DNA of 64,000 nt from contig CM072513.1 of NCBI GenBank assembly GCA_036898135.1, forward strand, positions 16,872,009-16,936,008, in the 5' to 3' direction. The notes under the pieces were generated by a model. The model was given only the letters and a program-made list of their open reading frames with translations. It was not told the origin of the DNA and made no database searches. Below, piece after piece: positions 13,560 to 24,531 of the stretch (its first letter is position 1; every line of letters starts with the position of its first letter). The position numbers and the translations under genes are program-made. This DNA comes from Oncomelania hupensis. Its lineage: Eukaryota; Mollusca; Gastropoda; Littorinimorpha; Pomatiopsidae.

Positions 13560-14339
13560 CAGGGTGACACAAAAAAAACCGGTCATCACCAAAAAATAAC
13601 TTCCAAAATTTTATTTAGATCGACACAAAACTTTAGCTACATTAGGTCAAGCCTGTGTAGCAGATATCTCCAGGGTTTCAAGTCTGTACAACAAAAACTC
13701 TTTGTTTCACTGGCGCTCCAAAATGTGCTCCAAATGAGCTCCCCGGCGCTGCAGGCACATTTGGATCAACACCGAGCGATATGTCCAGGTGTTTGGCAAG
13801 TTCTGGACAGCACTTGGTCGACGGAGAGGAGTCGTCAGGGTCCTCCAGTGTTTCCAGCAGGATGGTGCCACCCCCCACACCTCAATCGAATCATTGGCAT
13901 GGCTACAGCAGCGTTTCCATGACTGACTGATCAGCCGCAGGTGTGACCCGGAGTGGTCGCCGCATTCACCAGACCTAAAACCCCCAGACTTTTATCTCTG
14001 GGGATACCTTAAGGAATGGGTATAAGGCAACAACCCCCAGACTATCCCTGACCTGAAGGCAGCAATCACAGCAGCAATGAGAATGATCCCAAGGGAGGCA
14101 TGCGGGAGGGTCATCGAGAACTTTGCCCCGCCAAATGTGCCTGCAGCGCCGGGGGAGCTCATTTGGAGCACATTTTGGAGCGCCAGTGAAACAAAGAGTT
14201 TTTGTTGTACAGACTTGAAACCCTGGAGATATCTGCTACACAGGCTTGACCTAATGTAGCTAAAGTTTTGTGTCGATCAAAATAAACTTTTGGAAGTTAT
14301 TCGTTTTTTGGTGATGACCGTTTTTTTCGTGTCACCCTG
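13560..14339 (+). mobile_element. Mariner-type (DD41D-like) element with 205-bp inverted repeats
   Basis: The element begins CAGGGTGACAC and ends GTGTCACCCTG, flanked by TA on each side (13558-13559 and 14340-14341), as expected for Tc1/mariner. The inverted repeats are unusually long, 13560-13764 and 14131-14339. The 366 bp between them keep only the C-terminal part of a transposase. It lies in the 3' UTR of the L2/CR1-type LINE, whose sequence resumes at 14342. Confidence 0.9.
13776..14127 (+). pseudogene. Mariner-type transposase remnant
   Basis: The plus-strand frame reads FQQDGATPHT, with the second catalytic Asp at 13861-13863, and later SPDLKPPDFYLWGYLKE, with the third acidic residue at 13987-13989. 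Forty-one codons lie between the two Asp residues, a DD41D spacing that I associate with rosa-like mariners. Two in-frame stops break the frame, a TGA between the Asp residues and a TAA after KEWV. The N-terminal DNA-binding domain and the first catalytic Asp are absent. The remnant cannot make an active enzyme. Confidence 0.8.
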
Positions 14340-14341
14340 TA

Positions 14342-14465
14342 TTATGATGTTACTGTTATGAAGTTAATTTGTTATACTAATTGTTATTGTTACCAGCCCC
14401 AAGAGCAGGATGTAAAAAAGCACACCCAGTGCTTAATCGTTTACCCTTGTTAAATAAAATTATCT
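14342..14465 (+). pseudogene. 3' UTR end of the L2/CR1-type LINE
   Basis: Sequence to the right of the mariner element continues as LINE 3' UTR and ends in GTTAAATAAA followed by a T run at about 14467-14477. Continuity across the TA duplication shows the mariner element is younger than the LINE. Confidence 0.6.
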
Positions 14466-14739
14466 TTTTTTTTTTAAATGTTATCTTATCTTCTTCTTCT
14501 TCTTTCTCATGTTTCCAATTTTGACCCACCCACCCCCCCTCCCACCTTTCTTCTCCTCCTCTCTATTCCGTGCACGCCATGCGTGCAGTGCCTGTTTTCC
14601 GAGCTGCAAACAAACTGACAGAGGGTGCATCCAGCCGCCGTTGCAATTCTAAACATAGGTGGCGAGAAAGCTTGCACATATAAACACAAACCCGCGATGG
14701 GTTGTGGATAGCATAAAAAACCATGGCGTGCATCAGCAA

Positions 14740-15021
14740 GTGTGTGAAGGGAAGGAGGGAGAGAGGGATGGAGGGAGAGAGATGGAGGGGAAGAGAGGGA
14801 GAGAAAAAGAGGGTGGGTGGGAGGGATAGAGAGAGAGTAGGAGGGAGAGAGGGGGAAAAGTGAGGAAGAGAGAGGAAGAGGAAGGGGAGAGAGAGGAAGG
14901 GGGATCGAGAGGGAGAGGGAGAGATAGAGGATGGAGAGAGAGGGAGAAAGAGAAAAAGAGAGGAGGTAGAAATAGAGAAGAAGAGAGAGAGTGAAAGGGA
15001 GAGAGAGAGAACGAGAGAGAG

Positions 15022-15074
<53 letters not shown>

Positions 15075-15100
15075 AGGCAGGCAGACAGACAGACAGACAG
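14740..15100. repeat. AG-rich microsatellite region
   Basis: GA and GGGA-rich sequence ends in a pure (GA)n at 15027-15073 and short CAGA repeats. The minus-strand Leu/Ser/Pro frame is an artefact. From 15101 to 15650 nothing is recognised. Confidence 0.9.
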
Positions 15101-15650
15101 ACACGATTACGAGTATACTACAGTCTGTAGTTGTCCAACAGACAACCAGATCGTGTTTTACTGTTGATGGGCACCTTGGGGTGAGAATTCCAGAAAAGAT
15201 AAGTCGATGTCGTACTTTGATTGATATTGCGTACGTGGGAAGACAGGTGTGTTTCCCTACTATGATAACCACAAACTACTCCGTCTTGGGAAGCCTCCCA
15301 GTTAACAGAGCTATGATTTGATCCCGTTTTGTTTTACATTAAATACAAATGAATAAAGACGACAAGTTAACAGCAACAACAGCACGACATGAGTACAGGA
15401 TCGAACACATGCAAACGAAGCTAAACATTTTTTTTCCGTAAAGAAGCACATTCCATTCATCTATCTCAGTGGCCCTACATAGTTATAATTAATTTTCTGT
15501 AGTAATGTACATTTGAACTTTATAACATTTGAATAGGCATGCGACACTCTTGATTCTTATCAAGCGCTATGAGCATGAACGTCATCCGTGGATTCTTGCA
15601 CTAAACAAGGCATCGTCATCTATGTCATCATCGTCGACGTCATCATCTTG

Positions 15651-16017
15651 GGGTGGTCTCGTGGCGCAGTGGGTTGGTCGCAGGTTTCCTAGGCCGAAGG
15701 TCGCGGGTTCGATTCCCGCTATAAGAGGCGAAATTGTATGTCTTAATTACGAGATTATTCAGGTCACCGAGGGCTTTATCCGGGTACTCCGGCTTTCTCC
15801 CTCACTTCAATAATGGTATTGGATGCAGTCAGTCTAAATTTGTACTAATAAAAATTCGATTTTCTCTCCGTCTTTTAATAGCTACGTTCCTTTACACCAC
15901 ATGTTTGAGTGATGAGCGTGTGTTTGTTGTGTATGTACGAGTGTCTGTAATACAACACCGTATACGTTGCTTACAGATCGCCGCTCTTTTGAGTCTGATT
16001 TTAAAATAACGCGCATA
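15651..16017 (+). mobile_element. tRNA-derived SINE, family C, copy 1
   Basis: The head GGTCTCGTGGCGCAGTGG with B box GGTTCGATTCCCG is tRNA-like. A body containing TCAGGTCACCGAGGGC follows, and the tail carries CGCCGCTCTTTTGAG before CGCGCATATA. A (TTA)n array begins at the tail. Full or nearly full length; copies occur at 21293, 42670, 44060 and 48726. Confidence 0.85.
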
Positions 16018-16046
16018 TATTATTATTATCATCATCATTATCATCA

Positions 16047-16143
<97 letters not shown>
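16018..16143. repeat. (TTA)n array at SINE C tail
   Basis: TTA/ATC triplets run directly from the 3' end of SINE C copy 1, consistent with a retroposon tail that expanded. The Tyr, Ile and Asn homopolymer frames are artefacts. Confidence 0.95.
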
Positions 16144-16228
16144 CCGCAGGAGCAGCACAGCAGCAACATGCAAATGGCAGTAAATTGACTGAACTGAATG
16201 TACAGTAGTTGTAGGGCCGCCCACTTAC

Positions 16229-16321
16229 CACACAATTGATGCCGAACTTGTGGCCATGGAACTCTGCCACTTGCGCCTTCTCTTCCACGTCCCACACTCG
16301 AACCGCTGGCTGGTGACCGCA
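16229..16321 (-). CDS. MAPKBP1/WDR62: MAPKBP1/WDR62-like WD40 protein, internal exon
   Basis: A 93-bp exon on the minus strand, read from 16321 to 16229, encodes 31 residues including [20 protein letters not shown] and then GHKFGINCV. This is WD40 sequence with the VRVWDV strand. It resembles, from memory of the family, MAPKBP1 and WDR62, JNK-pathway and spindle-pole scaffold proteins. The acceptor is TTTCAG (16322-16327) and the donor is GTAAGT (16223-16228). Both boundaries are phase 0. It joins in frame to the exon at 34431-34551, where ...VTGE precedes CGHQPAV. MAPKBP1/WDR62 has ESGH at this junction. The next exon in the protein is not in this window, so the following intron exceeds 16 kb. 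A TTA array and a SINE lie within 100 bp downstream on the gene strand. Confidence 0.88.
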
Positions 16322-16329
16322 CTGAAATC

Positions 16330-16702
16330 ACAAGCAATGCATTGGTCTATAGCTCATTTGTCTAGCATCACAGATCGCGTGAACTAAACGTCATATTTAA
16401 TCAATCAATCGATAGCTTAGTAAGTAAGCGATGAAAAGTGCAAATCCATACTCCATCCGATTAGCCAACCAAAACAATGCTTCAATGAACGAACCAATCA
16501 TTGATTTCAGTCGATGAACCAAAAACGTCAATAAGGTTGCGTCAAACAAGTAATGAATATTCAGCATATCTCTTATCTCTCCACTGAGGGAAGACAAAAT
16601 AATGTATTGCACCCAGAGAGGAGGAGAGAGGAACAGAGATGCAGAGACAAAAACTAGACGGTTATGTGCCTTATAATTTTGTATTTTTCATCTGATTTCG
16701 GA
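16330..16702. other. Intron, nothing recognised
   Basis: Ordinary sequence next to the exon, upstream of it on the gene strand. No repeat family found elsewhere in the window. Confidence 0.5.
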
Positions 16703-16955
16703 CACTTTATTGTCCCTTTTTATCGGAAAATTCTGGGCCGCCTCCCCTGGTAAAGGCGTAGTCGCAGCCTGTGGCGAGCACAAACCCAACCAATAGTTAT
16801 TTTTGAAATTTTGCTGGTGCAGCAAACCGGAGTACCGGGAGACGCAGCCCGAGTCGAAAGTAATATTTGGAGAAACATAATGCACCATTGGTTTCTAGCC
16901 TGTGGACAAGGCAAGTTAGTCTCGCCTTAGGCCACTCGGCCACAACGCTCGCTCG
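16703..16955 (-). mobile_element. tRNA-derived SINE, family D, copy 1
   Basis: On the minus strand the head GCGAGCGTTGTGGCCGAGTGG is tRNA-Ser/Leu-like. A long variable region and a body with GGAGGCGGCCCAGAATT follow, and the end is GGGACAATAAAGTG. Copies occur at 24222, 25070, 37577 and 50584. A (TTA)n array at 16968-17060 adjoins the head. Confidence 0.85.
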
Positions 16956-16966
16956 CTTATAAATGT

Positions 16967-16967
<1 letters not shown>

Positions 16968-17048
<81 letters not shown>

Positions 17049-17330
17049 TACTATTACTATTATTATTATTAATTTTATAAATGAGAGAGGGAAGAGAGGG
17101 AAGGAGGGAGAAAGAGACAGACAGAGCCTTTGTATGAAAGAGAGAGGGAGACAGACAGACAGAGACAGAGAAGAATAGAGACAGAAAGATGGAGAGAAAA
17201 AGAGAAAGAAATTGAATGAGAGTTTGTATGTGTGTGCGCGCGTGTTTGCGCACGCACGTGTGTGTGTGTGTGTGTGTGTATGTGTAGGTTGTGGGGGAGT
17301 GCGTGCGCGCAAGCATCTAGATGCATGCCT
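16968..17330. repeat. (TTA)n, AG-rich and GT-rich tracts
   Basis: (TTA)n at 16968-17060, AGAGAC/GGGA-rich sequence at 17080-17215 and a (GT)n tract at 17255-17285. No gene seen here or in 17331-17580. Confidence 0.9.
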
Positions 17331-17584
17331 GTTTATCTGTCTGTCTCTTACAGCCATAAACCACGACAGCGGTGATGTTTGTACTCTAGACCTTTGACGA
17401 GGACACGCAAACAGGCCGTTGTTTAGCTATAGATATAAACCACACAGCTATGGCTGCCAAGGTCGGCGGTGGAGATAACCTTTTTCTCCCCGAACTGTTG
17501 AACCACTAAGTGAATGTGAAAAGCGATTACAACATGCTACACCTTTAGACTGTTATCATCCTCTACATTAAACTCCATTATAAT

Positions 17585-17647
17585 CCAAGGGGAAGGGGTG
17601 GAAGAGGGAGCGGGAGAGAGAAAGAGAGAGGGAAGAGAGAGACAGAG

Positions 17648-17718
<71 letters not shown>

Positions 17719-17835
17719 AAGAGCAAGAACGAGATAGAAAGAGATGCAGAAATGCAGACAGGAAGATCAGAGACAGATGACGAGGGTCGTCAGAGAGAGA
17801 GAGAGAGAGTCAGTGAGGACGAGGGTAATGATGAG
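17585..17835. repeat. AG-rich microsatellite
   Basis: Pure (GA)n at about 17655-17715 lies inside a purine-rich block. From 17836 to 18390 nothing is recognised. Confidence 0.9.
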
Positions 17836-18394
17836 GACGTTGACGACGACGGCGCAGAGGCTGACGCTGCCCCCTTCTACCTTTTACGTAGCTCTTCAGC
17901 ACGCTAAACTGACCTCTTTACGGTGAACGATTTGGACATCACAACAGTACTTACTATCTTACCGAGAGAACTCAGCTGGCCTCTACAAGGCGAAATGATT
18001 TTGAAACATGCAGCTGCATTTTCTCCTGGCCTAAAACTGCCCATTATCCCGTCAATAATGTTCGTTGTTCCTACTGAATGAACATTCGAGATGTTCCGAC
18101 GCTTGCTATCCCTCGAAACTTACACACAAACGCGCGCGCGATGCTTCGTCAATGGGCATTCGATTGTGTTCCTACACTACTAAACCTTCGCAGCTGATAA
18201 CCTGTTAGTAGCTTGACGCGGCACACAAAAAAAGAGGCTTTGAAGATAAATGAATACCTGTGTATTACTTCCTATTAGGCCAAACGATACTACTTGGGTC
18301 AATGTGAGCATGCGAGCTAGCGTGCAATGAAAGAGTGTACGAGGCGGTAAACCTAAATTGATGAGGTCTAGATATTTATCACTAGTGGTTTTTG

Positions 18395-18416
18395 TACCCT
18401 GGCAAGCCAGGGTACA
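18395..18416. repeat. Short perfect hairpin
   Basis: Ten-base arms GTACCCTGGC and GCCAGGGTAC are separated by AA. Too short to assign; it could be a chance palindrome. Confidence 0.5.
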
Positions 18417-18476
18417 CAGGTTGCTGTTTAAAAGGTAGACAGAGAGACAACTGTTGTGAGCGAGTTTCCTTTGGAC

Positions 18477-18690
18477 GATGATACCTCCCCATATCCCCCT
18501 TGATACCTCACCATACCCACCCCCTCTGATATCTCCCCGTCTCCCCTCCCCCCCATGATGCCTCACCATACCCCCTTGATACCTCCCGAACCCAATTGAT
18601 ACCTCCCTATACCCCCTTGATACCTTCCGTACCCCCCTTGTAACCTACCTGTACCCTCCTTGATACTTCCCCGTTCATCGTTTCGGAGGT
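18477..18690. repeat. Degenerate C-rich minisatellite
   Basis: About eight diverged units of TTGATACCTCCC followed by ATACCCCC, roughly 24-30 bp each. A related CCCC-rich series reappears at 19795-19900. A pure T run of 26 bases sits at 18712-18737. Confidence 0.7.
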
Positions 18691-18904
18691 ATGGATGAAA
18701 GGAATCGACCTTTTTTTTTTTTTTTTTTTTTTTTTTATCAGTTTATAGTCCCCTCTCTTCCCGATAAGGATTTTCAGAGAGGAGACTCTTGTTGGATTCG
18801 ATCAATAAGCGAAGCTTAACGTCCTATTTCAATATTATGAGTTAAGGACAAGATTTTGACCAGGGGGGGGGGCGAAGCCCCTCCCACTGGTTTTCGCGGC
18901 GAAT

Positions 18905-18930
18905 AAGGGGACGGACCAGGTCCGTCCCCA
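18905..18930. repeat. Perfect hairpin in G-rich context
   Basis: Eleven-base arms GGGGACGGACC and GGTCCGTCCCC flank a single A, next to a G run at about 18864-18873. Confidence 0.6.
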
Positions 18931-19499
18931 TGTGTGTCTGGAGAGGAGGAGGCACCGGCGAGTGTTCGACCTTGAAGGGGGAGGTGGGTTTAAATGTTTC
19001 CATTAAAAGGGAGAGGTCAAGGGGAAGTAAGTTCCCAGTTAAAATCAGTTCAAATCTTTATTAAATATCAATTTAAAATATTTTTATAGAAAGTTTAAAA
19101 ACCCTTTCAGGACCTTAACAAAATATAATGGTAAAAAGACTTTAAGAAAAAGGTAAAGTGTATAAGAAAAGACAAAAGTTTCCCGGTTTAATAAACACCA
19201 GGATAAGCATGCAACTGAAAAAGTAAAAAGAGAACACTTTGTACACTGGCCATCCAAGATGGGAAAAGGTGAGTTTAGCCCCACCGGAGGGACCAATCAG
19301 GGGAGTGGGTGTCCGCGCCCAAGTGATAGGCCGCCGGCAGCAGACAGGTGGCGGCTGTGAGAGGTTGGGTTTAATTCAACCTCGTCTGGATAAGGTTTCC
19401 AGGGCCAGGCAAGAAGCCGGAGAGAACAGCTATAGCAGGAGACTTTAATAGAGCCTCGCTGTACAATGGTAAGTAACCCGGAGTAGTGTCTCAAAACGG

Positions 19500-19790
19500 G
19501 TGTCAGAGTAAGGAGGCCGGGCTAGGCCAGGGGAAGTTGGGGGGAAGGGGCCGGCCAGGAGCAGAGCTCACTGGAGCCGGGGGGGAATGCCAGACATCTC
19601 ACAGTGCCCGGGGTCAGAGCAGAGGGGAGTAGGTGGGTTGGGAGGACATCCGGGAGTGAGCTCGACAACGGATGCCTCGGTCATGTAAGAGAGGTGGGCC
19701 GGGCCAGGGCCGGGGTGTGGGGGGGAAGGGGGGCCGACCAGGAGCAAGCTCAACTGTAGTCGGGGGGGAGGCACAGGTCATCTCGCATCG
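19500..19790. repeat. GC-rich diverged tandem duplication
   Basis: Two blocks of about 110 bp, near 19515-19605 and 19690-19785, share GGGCCGGGC-like starts, GGGGGGAAGGGG, CCAGGAGCA and CATCTC endings. The block is far more GC-rich than its surroundings. No coding signal. The stretch 18940-19500 holds no recognised gene. Confidence 0.65.
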
Positions 19791-19902
19791 ACCATCACCA
19801 TACCCCCTTATATATACCCGTATCCCCGTTATGCCTATCCATGCCCCTTTAAACCTACCCGTAGCCCCCTTTTACCTACACGTACCACCCCATCCCGATC
19901 CT

Positions 19903-19906
<4 letters not shown>

Positions 19907-19985
<79 letters not shown>

Positions 19986-20089
19986 TTGAATATAGAATAA
20001 TACAAATAGAAATTTAAAAAAAAAAGGTTTTAAAAGAAAATTTGATATAAGATATAATAATAACAATAGTAATAGTAATAGTAATAGTA

Positions 20090-20140
<51 letters not shown>

Positions 20141-20170
20141 TTAATATTAATAATTTATTATTATTAGTGT

Positions 20171-20260
<90 letters not shown>
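19907..20260. repeat. Three (AAT)n arrays
   Basis: AAT arrays at 19907-19985, 20055-20150 (with AGT variants) and 20175-20260 are separated by short AT-rich spacers. Confidence 0.95.
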
Positions 20261-20261
<1 letters not shown>

Positions 20262-20324
20262 TAAAGGTAAAAAGCCTATATTAAAAAGAAAAATATCCAT
20301 ATTGTAGTGTAAAAAAAAAAATAC

Positions 20325-20400
20325 GGCCCGCGTGAGGTTTGAACTTGGGTCGTCCTGCACGGTAGACGAATGTTTTACTAACTAAGCTACCAAGGCTTCC
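20325..20400 (-). mobile_element. tRNA-like SINE head fragment
   Basis: On the minus strand, A box-like TAGCTTAGTTAGTAAAAC and B box-like GTTCAAACCTC are spaced as in a tRNA, ending GCGGGCCGT. An A-run-like tract follows. It could be a tRNA pseudogene or a SINE head; no second copy is seen. Confidence 0.5.
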
Positions 20401-20670
20401 TAGAAAGACCATCAATTTTTTGGTCTATATGGGAAAACATGCTGAAACCTCAATTTGATTTTTAATGGAATGAGGCTATTGCAGTTTGTGGACATTTTGT
20501 TTATTTATTTATTTCAGAAACGGTTAAATGTTCGGTAACGAAATGTCGGCTATAACGATTTCGTGGGTTTTGAGCACACAGCAGGCCGATCCGCGGCGCC
20601 CAGCACCTGCCCAGATCTGCGTCCATACCGGACAAACTTTATAGTAGAGGCGAAGAAGGACTTCCGGCTA
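20401..20670. other. Nothing recognised
   Basis: Short unique stretch between the tRNA-like fragment and the AT array. Confidence 0.4.
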
Positions 20671-20674
20671 AGCA

Positions 20675-20834
<160 letters not shown>

Positions 20835-21204
20835 CTATAGATAGAAACTTCAACTTCCCTGTTGGGGCAGTATCGTCATCTGCCATTTCTCCGTCCTGTA
20901 TTACAAAAGTTTACAGACATGGCTCATGTCTACTAACAGTACGTCCCTTTTCTTGTGACGGTGTGTTAGAGAGGTGGAGCGGGCCAAGTCAAACTCAAAC
21001 GATGTACGTAGAAGTGTTCAGCAACCAATACGGACAAAAAAATACAATATCATTTATGTGATGTAGTCCGTGTTTCAATATTTATAATATACATTGATTT
21101 AGAACGCCAACATTTCGGCCAATAAAACTCAAAGTTTGGAGAACGTAATATTTTTCTGTGCGGCAATAACGTTTTCGCATTCGCATGCGTAACCGATGCA
21201 AAGT

Positions 21205-21206
21205 AT

Positions 21207-21291
<85 letters not shown>

Positions 21292-21292
21292 A
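21205..21292. repeat. (AAT)n array at SINE C tail
   Basis: AAT array directly joined to the 3' end of the minus-strand SINE C copy 2. Confidence 0.95.
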
Positions 21293-21668
21293 GGATGCTA
21301 TACGCGCCTTACCCCAAATCATTCAGGCTCAAAGCGCGGCGACCTATACCAACATACACGCTCACCTGTCTCATCCACCCTCACACATACCAAACACACA
21401 TCCATCACTCTAACAGGTGGTGTAAAGGCAGGGAGATCGCTATTAGAAGACGGAAAGAAAATCGAATTTTTATTTTTGAAATTTTTATATTGACTGCGTC
21501 CTGTACCATTATTGAAGGGAGGGAGGAAACCGGAGTGCCCGGAGAAAACCCTCGGTGACCTCAATAGTCTCGTACCTAAGTCACATACGTTCGCCCCTTG
21601 CGGGAATCGAACCCGCGACCTTCGGCATAGGAAACCGGCGACTTATCCACTGCGCCACGAGGCCACCC
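21293..21668 (-). mobile_element. tRNA-derived SINE, family C, copy 2
   Basis: On the minus strand, head GTGGCCTCGTGGCGCAGTGG, B box GGTTCGATTCCC, body with CACCGAGGGTTTTCTCCGG, and tail CGCCGCGCTTTGAGCC then GCGCGTATAGCATCC before the AAT array. Longest and best copy of the family here. Confidence 0.88.
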
Positions 21669-21728
21669 CAATGTAATAGTGGAAGACGCGATAACGGAAG
21701 AAAAAGAAATAAAACACAGCAGAAGAAA

Positions 21729-21730
21729 AA

Positions 21731-21781
<51 letters not shown>
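21729..21781. repeat. (AAAT)n microsatellite
   Basis: Thirteen AAAT units. The region 21782-22745 contains no recognised element apart from a G/A-rich tract at 22370-22450. Confidence 0.95.
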
Positions 21782-22745
21782 GACAAGTAGTTCTTAATAC
21801 ATGAATGTATTTCGCTTAAACTCTTTCTTCAGGGTGAAAACGCCAACGGTTTGTGCTTTTATCTCTCAGTTTGTCTTTTCTGCTCCAGCTGTCCACACAA
21901 CCAGAGATGCGCCCTCGTCAACCAACAAATGATCAGAGCAAGCCTCCCAGTTTACCTCCACCCACCCAATAAAGTAATTTGCGACTCGGTGCCCGCGAAA
22001 CGTGCCCACTAATAACAGAACAAGGAAAGAGTCGTGCAGGCGCTGTGGCATGCAAGGCCAAGGTTCTTCCTAATCAAAGAAATTTGCCTTGGCGTACGTA
22101 ACAAAGGATCAAAGCCAAGGACGCAGAGGCGACTGTACAGCGTAGCTGAGATTCGCCCAGTGCCTTTCACTATAGTGGCCAGGCCAAAGTAAACCCCGGC
22201 CACTCTCAGCAACGCAGTTGTACAAATTGCCTTCATTCAATAGATTACTGTTGGGAAACTATCCACTTTTAATCTAACTGCTAGCCAAACAGAGAACAGT
22301 ACCCGTACCCTTTAGCTTTACCTACACCGCCATTCTTTAAATCGGTACCGTTAATCTAAACTAGGTGGGGGAGGAGGGAGGGGAGGGGGGAAAAGAATGA
22401 GAGGGAGAAAGCGGGTATGAGGAAGGGGTAGGGATGATGGAGGGATGGAGGGAGCAGAGCCTCTTTAGTTCACGTTAAAACTTTCTTCATCACCGATTTT
22501 CATCTACTCTGGCACACATGCTACCCTTCCTCTTTATCATATGATTCTGCCCCTCCTCCTTCTTCGTGACCTTATAATCATTCCTTTACTTTAACATCAA
22601 CCTTATACGAATTTAATATTCCAATTAATCATTGAGATTCGAACCACAGTTCAAACACTTAATCTTCAAGCCCTTCAATCTATTTATTTATTTATTGTCT
22701 TGTTGTTACACCGCCTTTTCTAGATCAAATCTCTCCGTGTGTAAT

Positions 22746-23219
22746 CAGTGATGTCGTTTTCGTCGGCAAATCGGCCATTCACCGATAAAATTCCCAAATG
22801 TAGGAAAGAGTCATGTTCTGATCGGCCCGCTGTCCTAAGGTTTTATGCCTCAATCGGCCACCCTTTGTCCGTTTTTTGCGTGTCTCATGTCTGTTTCGTT
22901 GTTATTGCTTCTGGCCATATTAATTTCCTATCGGATAAATAAAGGTGTTATGAGTTGTTGTTGGGACATCGCGTGTCGGAAGCGCCAAGCAGACGACACA
23001 TACATCAGTAACTCCCCTTGTTGCGAACGGCGTGCTTCCGGCAATAAAACTTTTTGTTTTCGAAATGCCGCCGAAAAAGAAACCGAAACTTGTCAGTGGC
23101 CTCTCGTTTGGTGTTGGAAAGAAGTCAAAATGATGGCCGAACGATTTTCAAAATGTCCTAAAGGTTTGTGACTGAATCGGCCAAATGGCCTATGCTGAAA
23201 ATTTCTAGCAACATCACTG
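22746..23219 (+). mobile_element. Short-TIR DNA element, family H, copy 1
   Basis: Begins CAGTGATGT and ends ACATCACTG, an exact 9-bp inverted terminal repeat. The whole unit is repeated at 25618-26078 in the same orientation. It contains a short frame beginning MPPKKKPKL followed by SGLSFGVGKK, a lysine-rich peptide that ends within about 23 codons in both copies. Size and CAGTG ends suggest a non-autonomous hAT-like element, but no convincing target-site duplication remains. Confidence 0.65.
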
Positions 23220-23289
23220 GTAAATTACTCAACATCGAGATTAACGTCTACACCCACCATTGACGATATGGCAGGCGGGGATAACCATC

Positions 23290-23645
23290 CCAAAGAACAA
23301 GGGGTAGGGACCTAAATCAACACTGAACCATCAGAGCAATCACACTGCTAAGGTGGACAGTGAAAATGACCACTTTTTAAAAAAAATCTTGCTCACCAAG
23401 GATAGGAACCTGGGTTCATCGGTGTGCCAGGCCAACGCTCTACCACTGAGCTACGGCGGTGGGACGTGTGTAATGCCTTTCTTGTCCACACTAAAGACAC
23501 ATTTAAACTGTACTTAGCGTGATTGGAACCTGGGTTCATCGGTGCGTCAGGCCAACGCTCTACCACTGAGCTACGGCGGTGGGACGTGTGTAACGCCTTT
23601 CTTTTCCACACTAAAGACACATTTAAACTGTACTTAGCATCAGTT
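23290..23645 (-). mobile_element. tRNA-derived SINE, family L, with tandemly duplicated head
   Basis: On the minus strand, two tandem units of about 122 bp (near 23400-23520 and 23521-23640) each carry GTAGCTCAGTGGTAGAGC and GGTTCC-AATC boxes. A body follows with GTGAGCAAGA, AAAGTGGTCAT and TTCAGTGTTGAT. The body recurs on the plus strand at 31985-32115. Two heads in one unit suggest a dimeric SINE or a later duplication. Confidence 0.7.
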
Positions 23646-23824
23646 GTAAGTCGTTAATCTAGTAATTGCGACAACTGGAATGTCACACTTGCGAAGTTCC
23701 CGCCTTTGAGTACTAACCCAAGAGACATAGTTTTAATCTCTCTTAGTAACATTTCCGGCCTTTGACTACAGTTTTATTCTCTCGTGGTTAAGGTACTAGT
23801 TACGCTATCTTGATATCGGTGCCT

Positions 23825-24055
23825 ATTCACACTTTTCTGCTATCCTATGCACCAACGGGAATCCCCTCATGTGAAACATACTTCCGGTTTCTTTCTCCGC
23901 GTATTGTTTATCCGAGTGTTTTAGTGAGTTATTTCCAAATATTCAAGAATATGTCGAATCACATGAGAAAGCGTTGGTGGGAGCATAAAGAGAAAGTTTT
24001 GCAGAGAATGCCTGATGGATTTGAAGTCCCAGTTGTGACAGAGTCAAGTTTACAG

Positions 24056-24089
<34 letters not shown>

Positions 24090-24531
24090 GCATCAATTTT
24101 TCACATAATTCACATAATAAGCCTATCGAATGCCAGCAGTATCCTAATTAACATCGATTGGGAAGTTTTACAGTGGGAAGACAACATGTGTCTCCGCCAG
24201 TATCGTACCCTTTTTTGGCTGCAGTTTATTATCCCTTTCTATCGCCAGTGGCGCGCCTAAACCCTACCTACCTAACATTATTTGTGAATTTTTGAAAAAT
24301 ATTCGGAGAAACATAACGCCTAGATGCTGGCTCGAACCCACACCTGTCAGGCGCCATTGGTTTCTGGCTTGTGGACAAGGCAAGTTAGTCCCGCCTTAGC
24401 CCACTTGGCCACAACGCTCGCCTGACATAGTCAACTACTTCGTGTTTTGTGAAGGTTGCGACGGCGAAGCTATGGAAAACTACAAGAGTCTTCAGGTCCT
24501 GTTTCACTTTCTGTCGATGATCGAGCAACCG
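23825..24531. repeat. Local segmental duplication, copy a
   Basis: Shares long runs with 24897-25342, from TATTCACACTTTTCTGC through the SINE D remnant to TTTCACTTTCTGTCGATGAT. Copy a has extra segments, including a (TTG)n array at 24058-24091 and the start of a frame MRKRWWEHKEKVLQRMPDG that I do not recognise. No splice-flanked coding sequence is evident. Confidence 0.75.
24222..24430 (-). mobile_element. SINE family D, copy 2 (internally deleted)
   Basis: Minus-strand head GCGAGCGTTGTGGCCAAGTGG and B box-like GGTTCGAGCC, then the body end near GGCGCGCCACTGGCGATAG. Lacks part of the body seen at 37577. Part of the local duplication. Confidence 0.75.

Noticed and set aside
22845..23171. 108-codon plus-strand frame as a host gene
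   Set aside because: It lies wholly inside repeat family H and is not preserved in the second copy.
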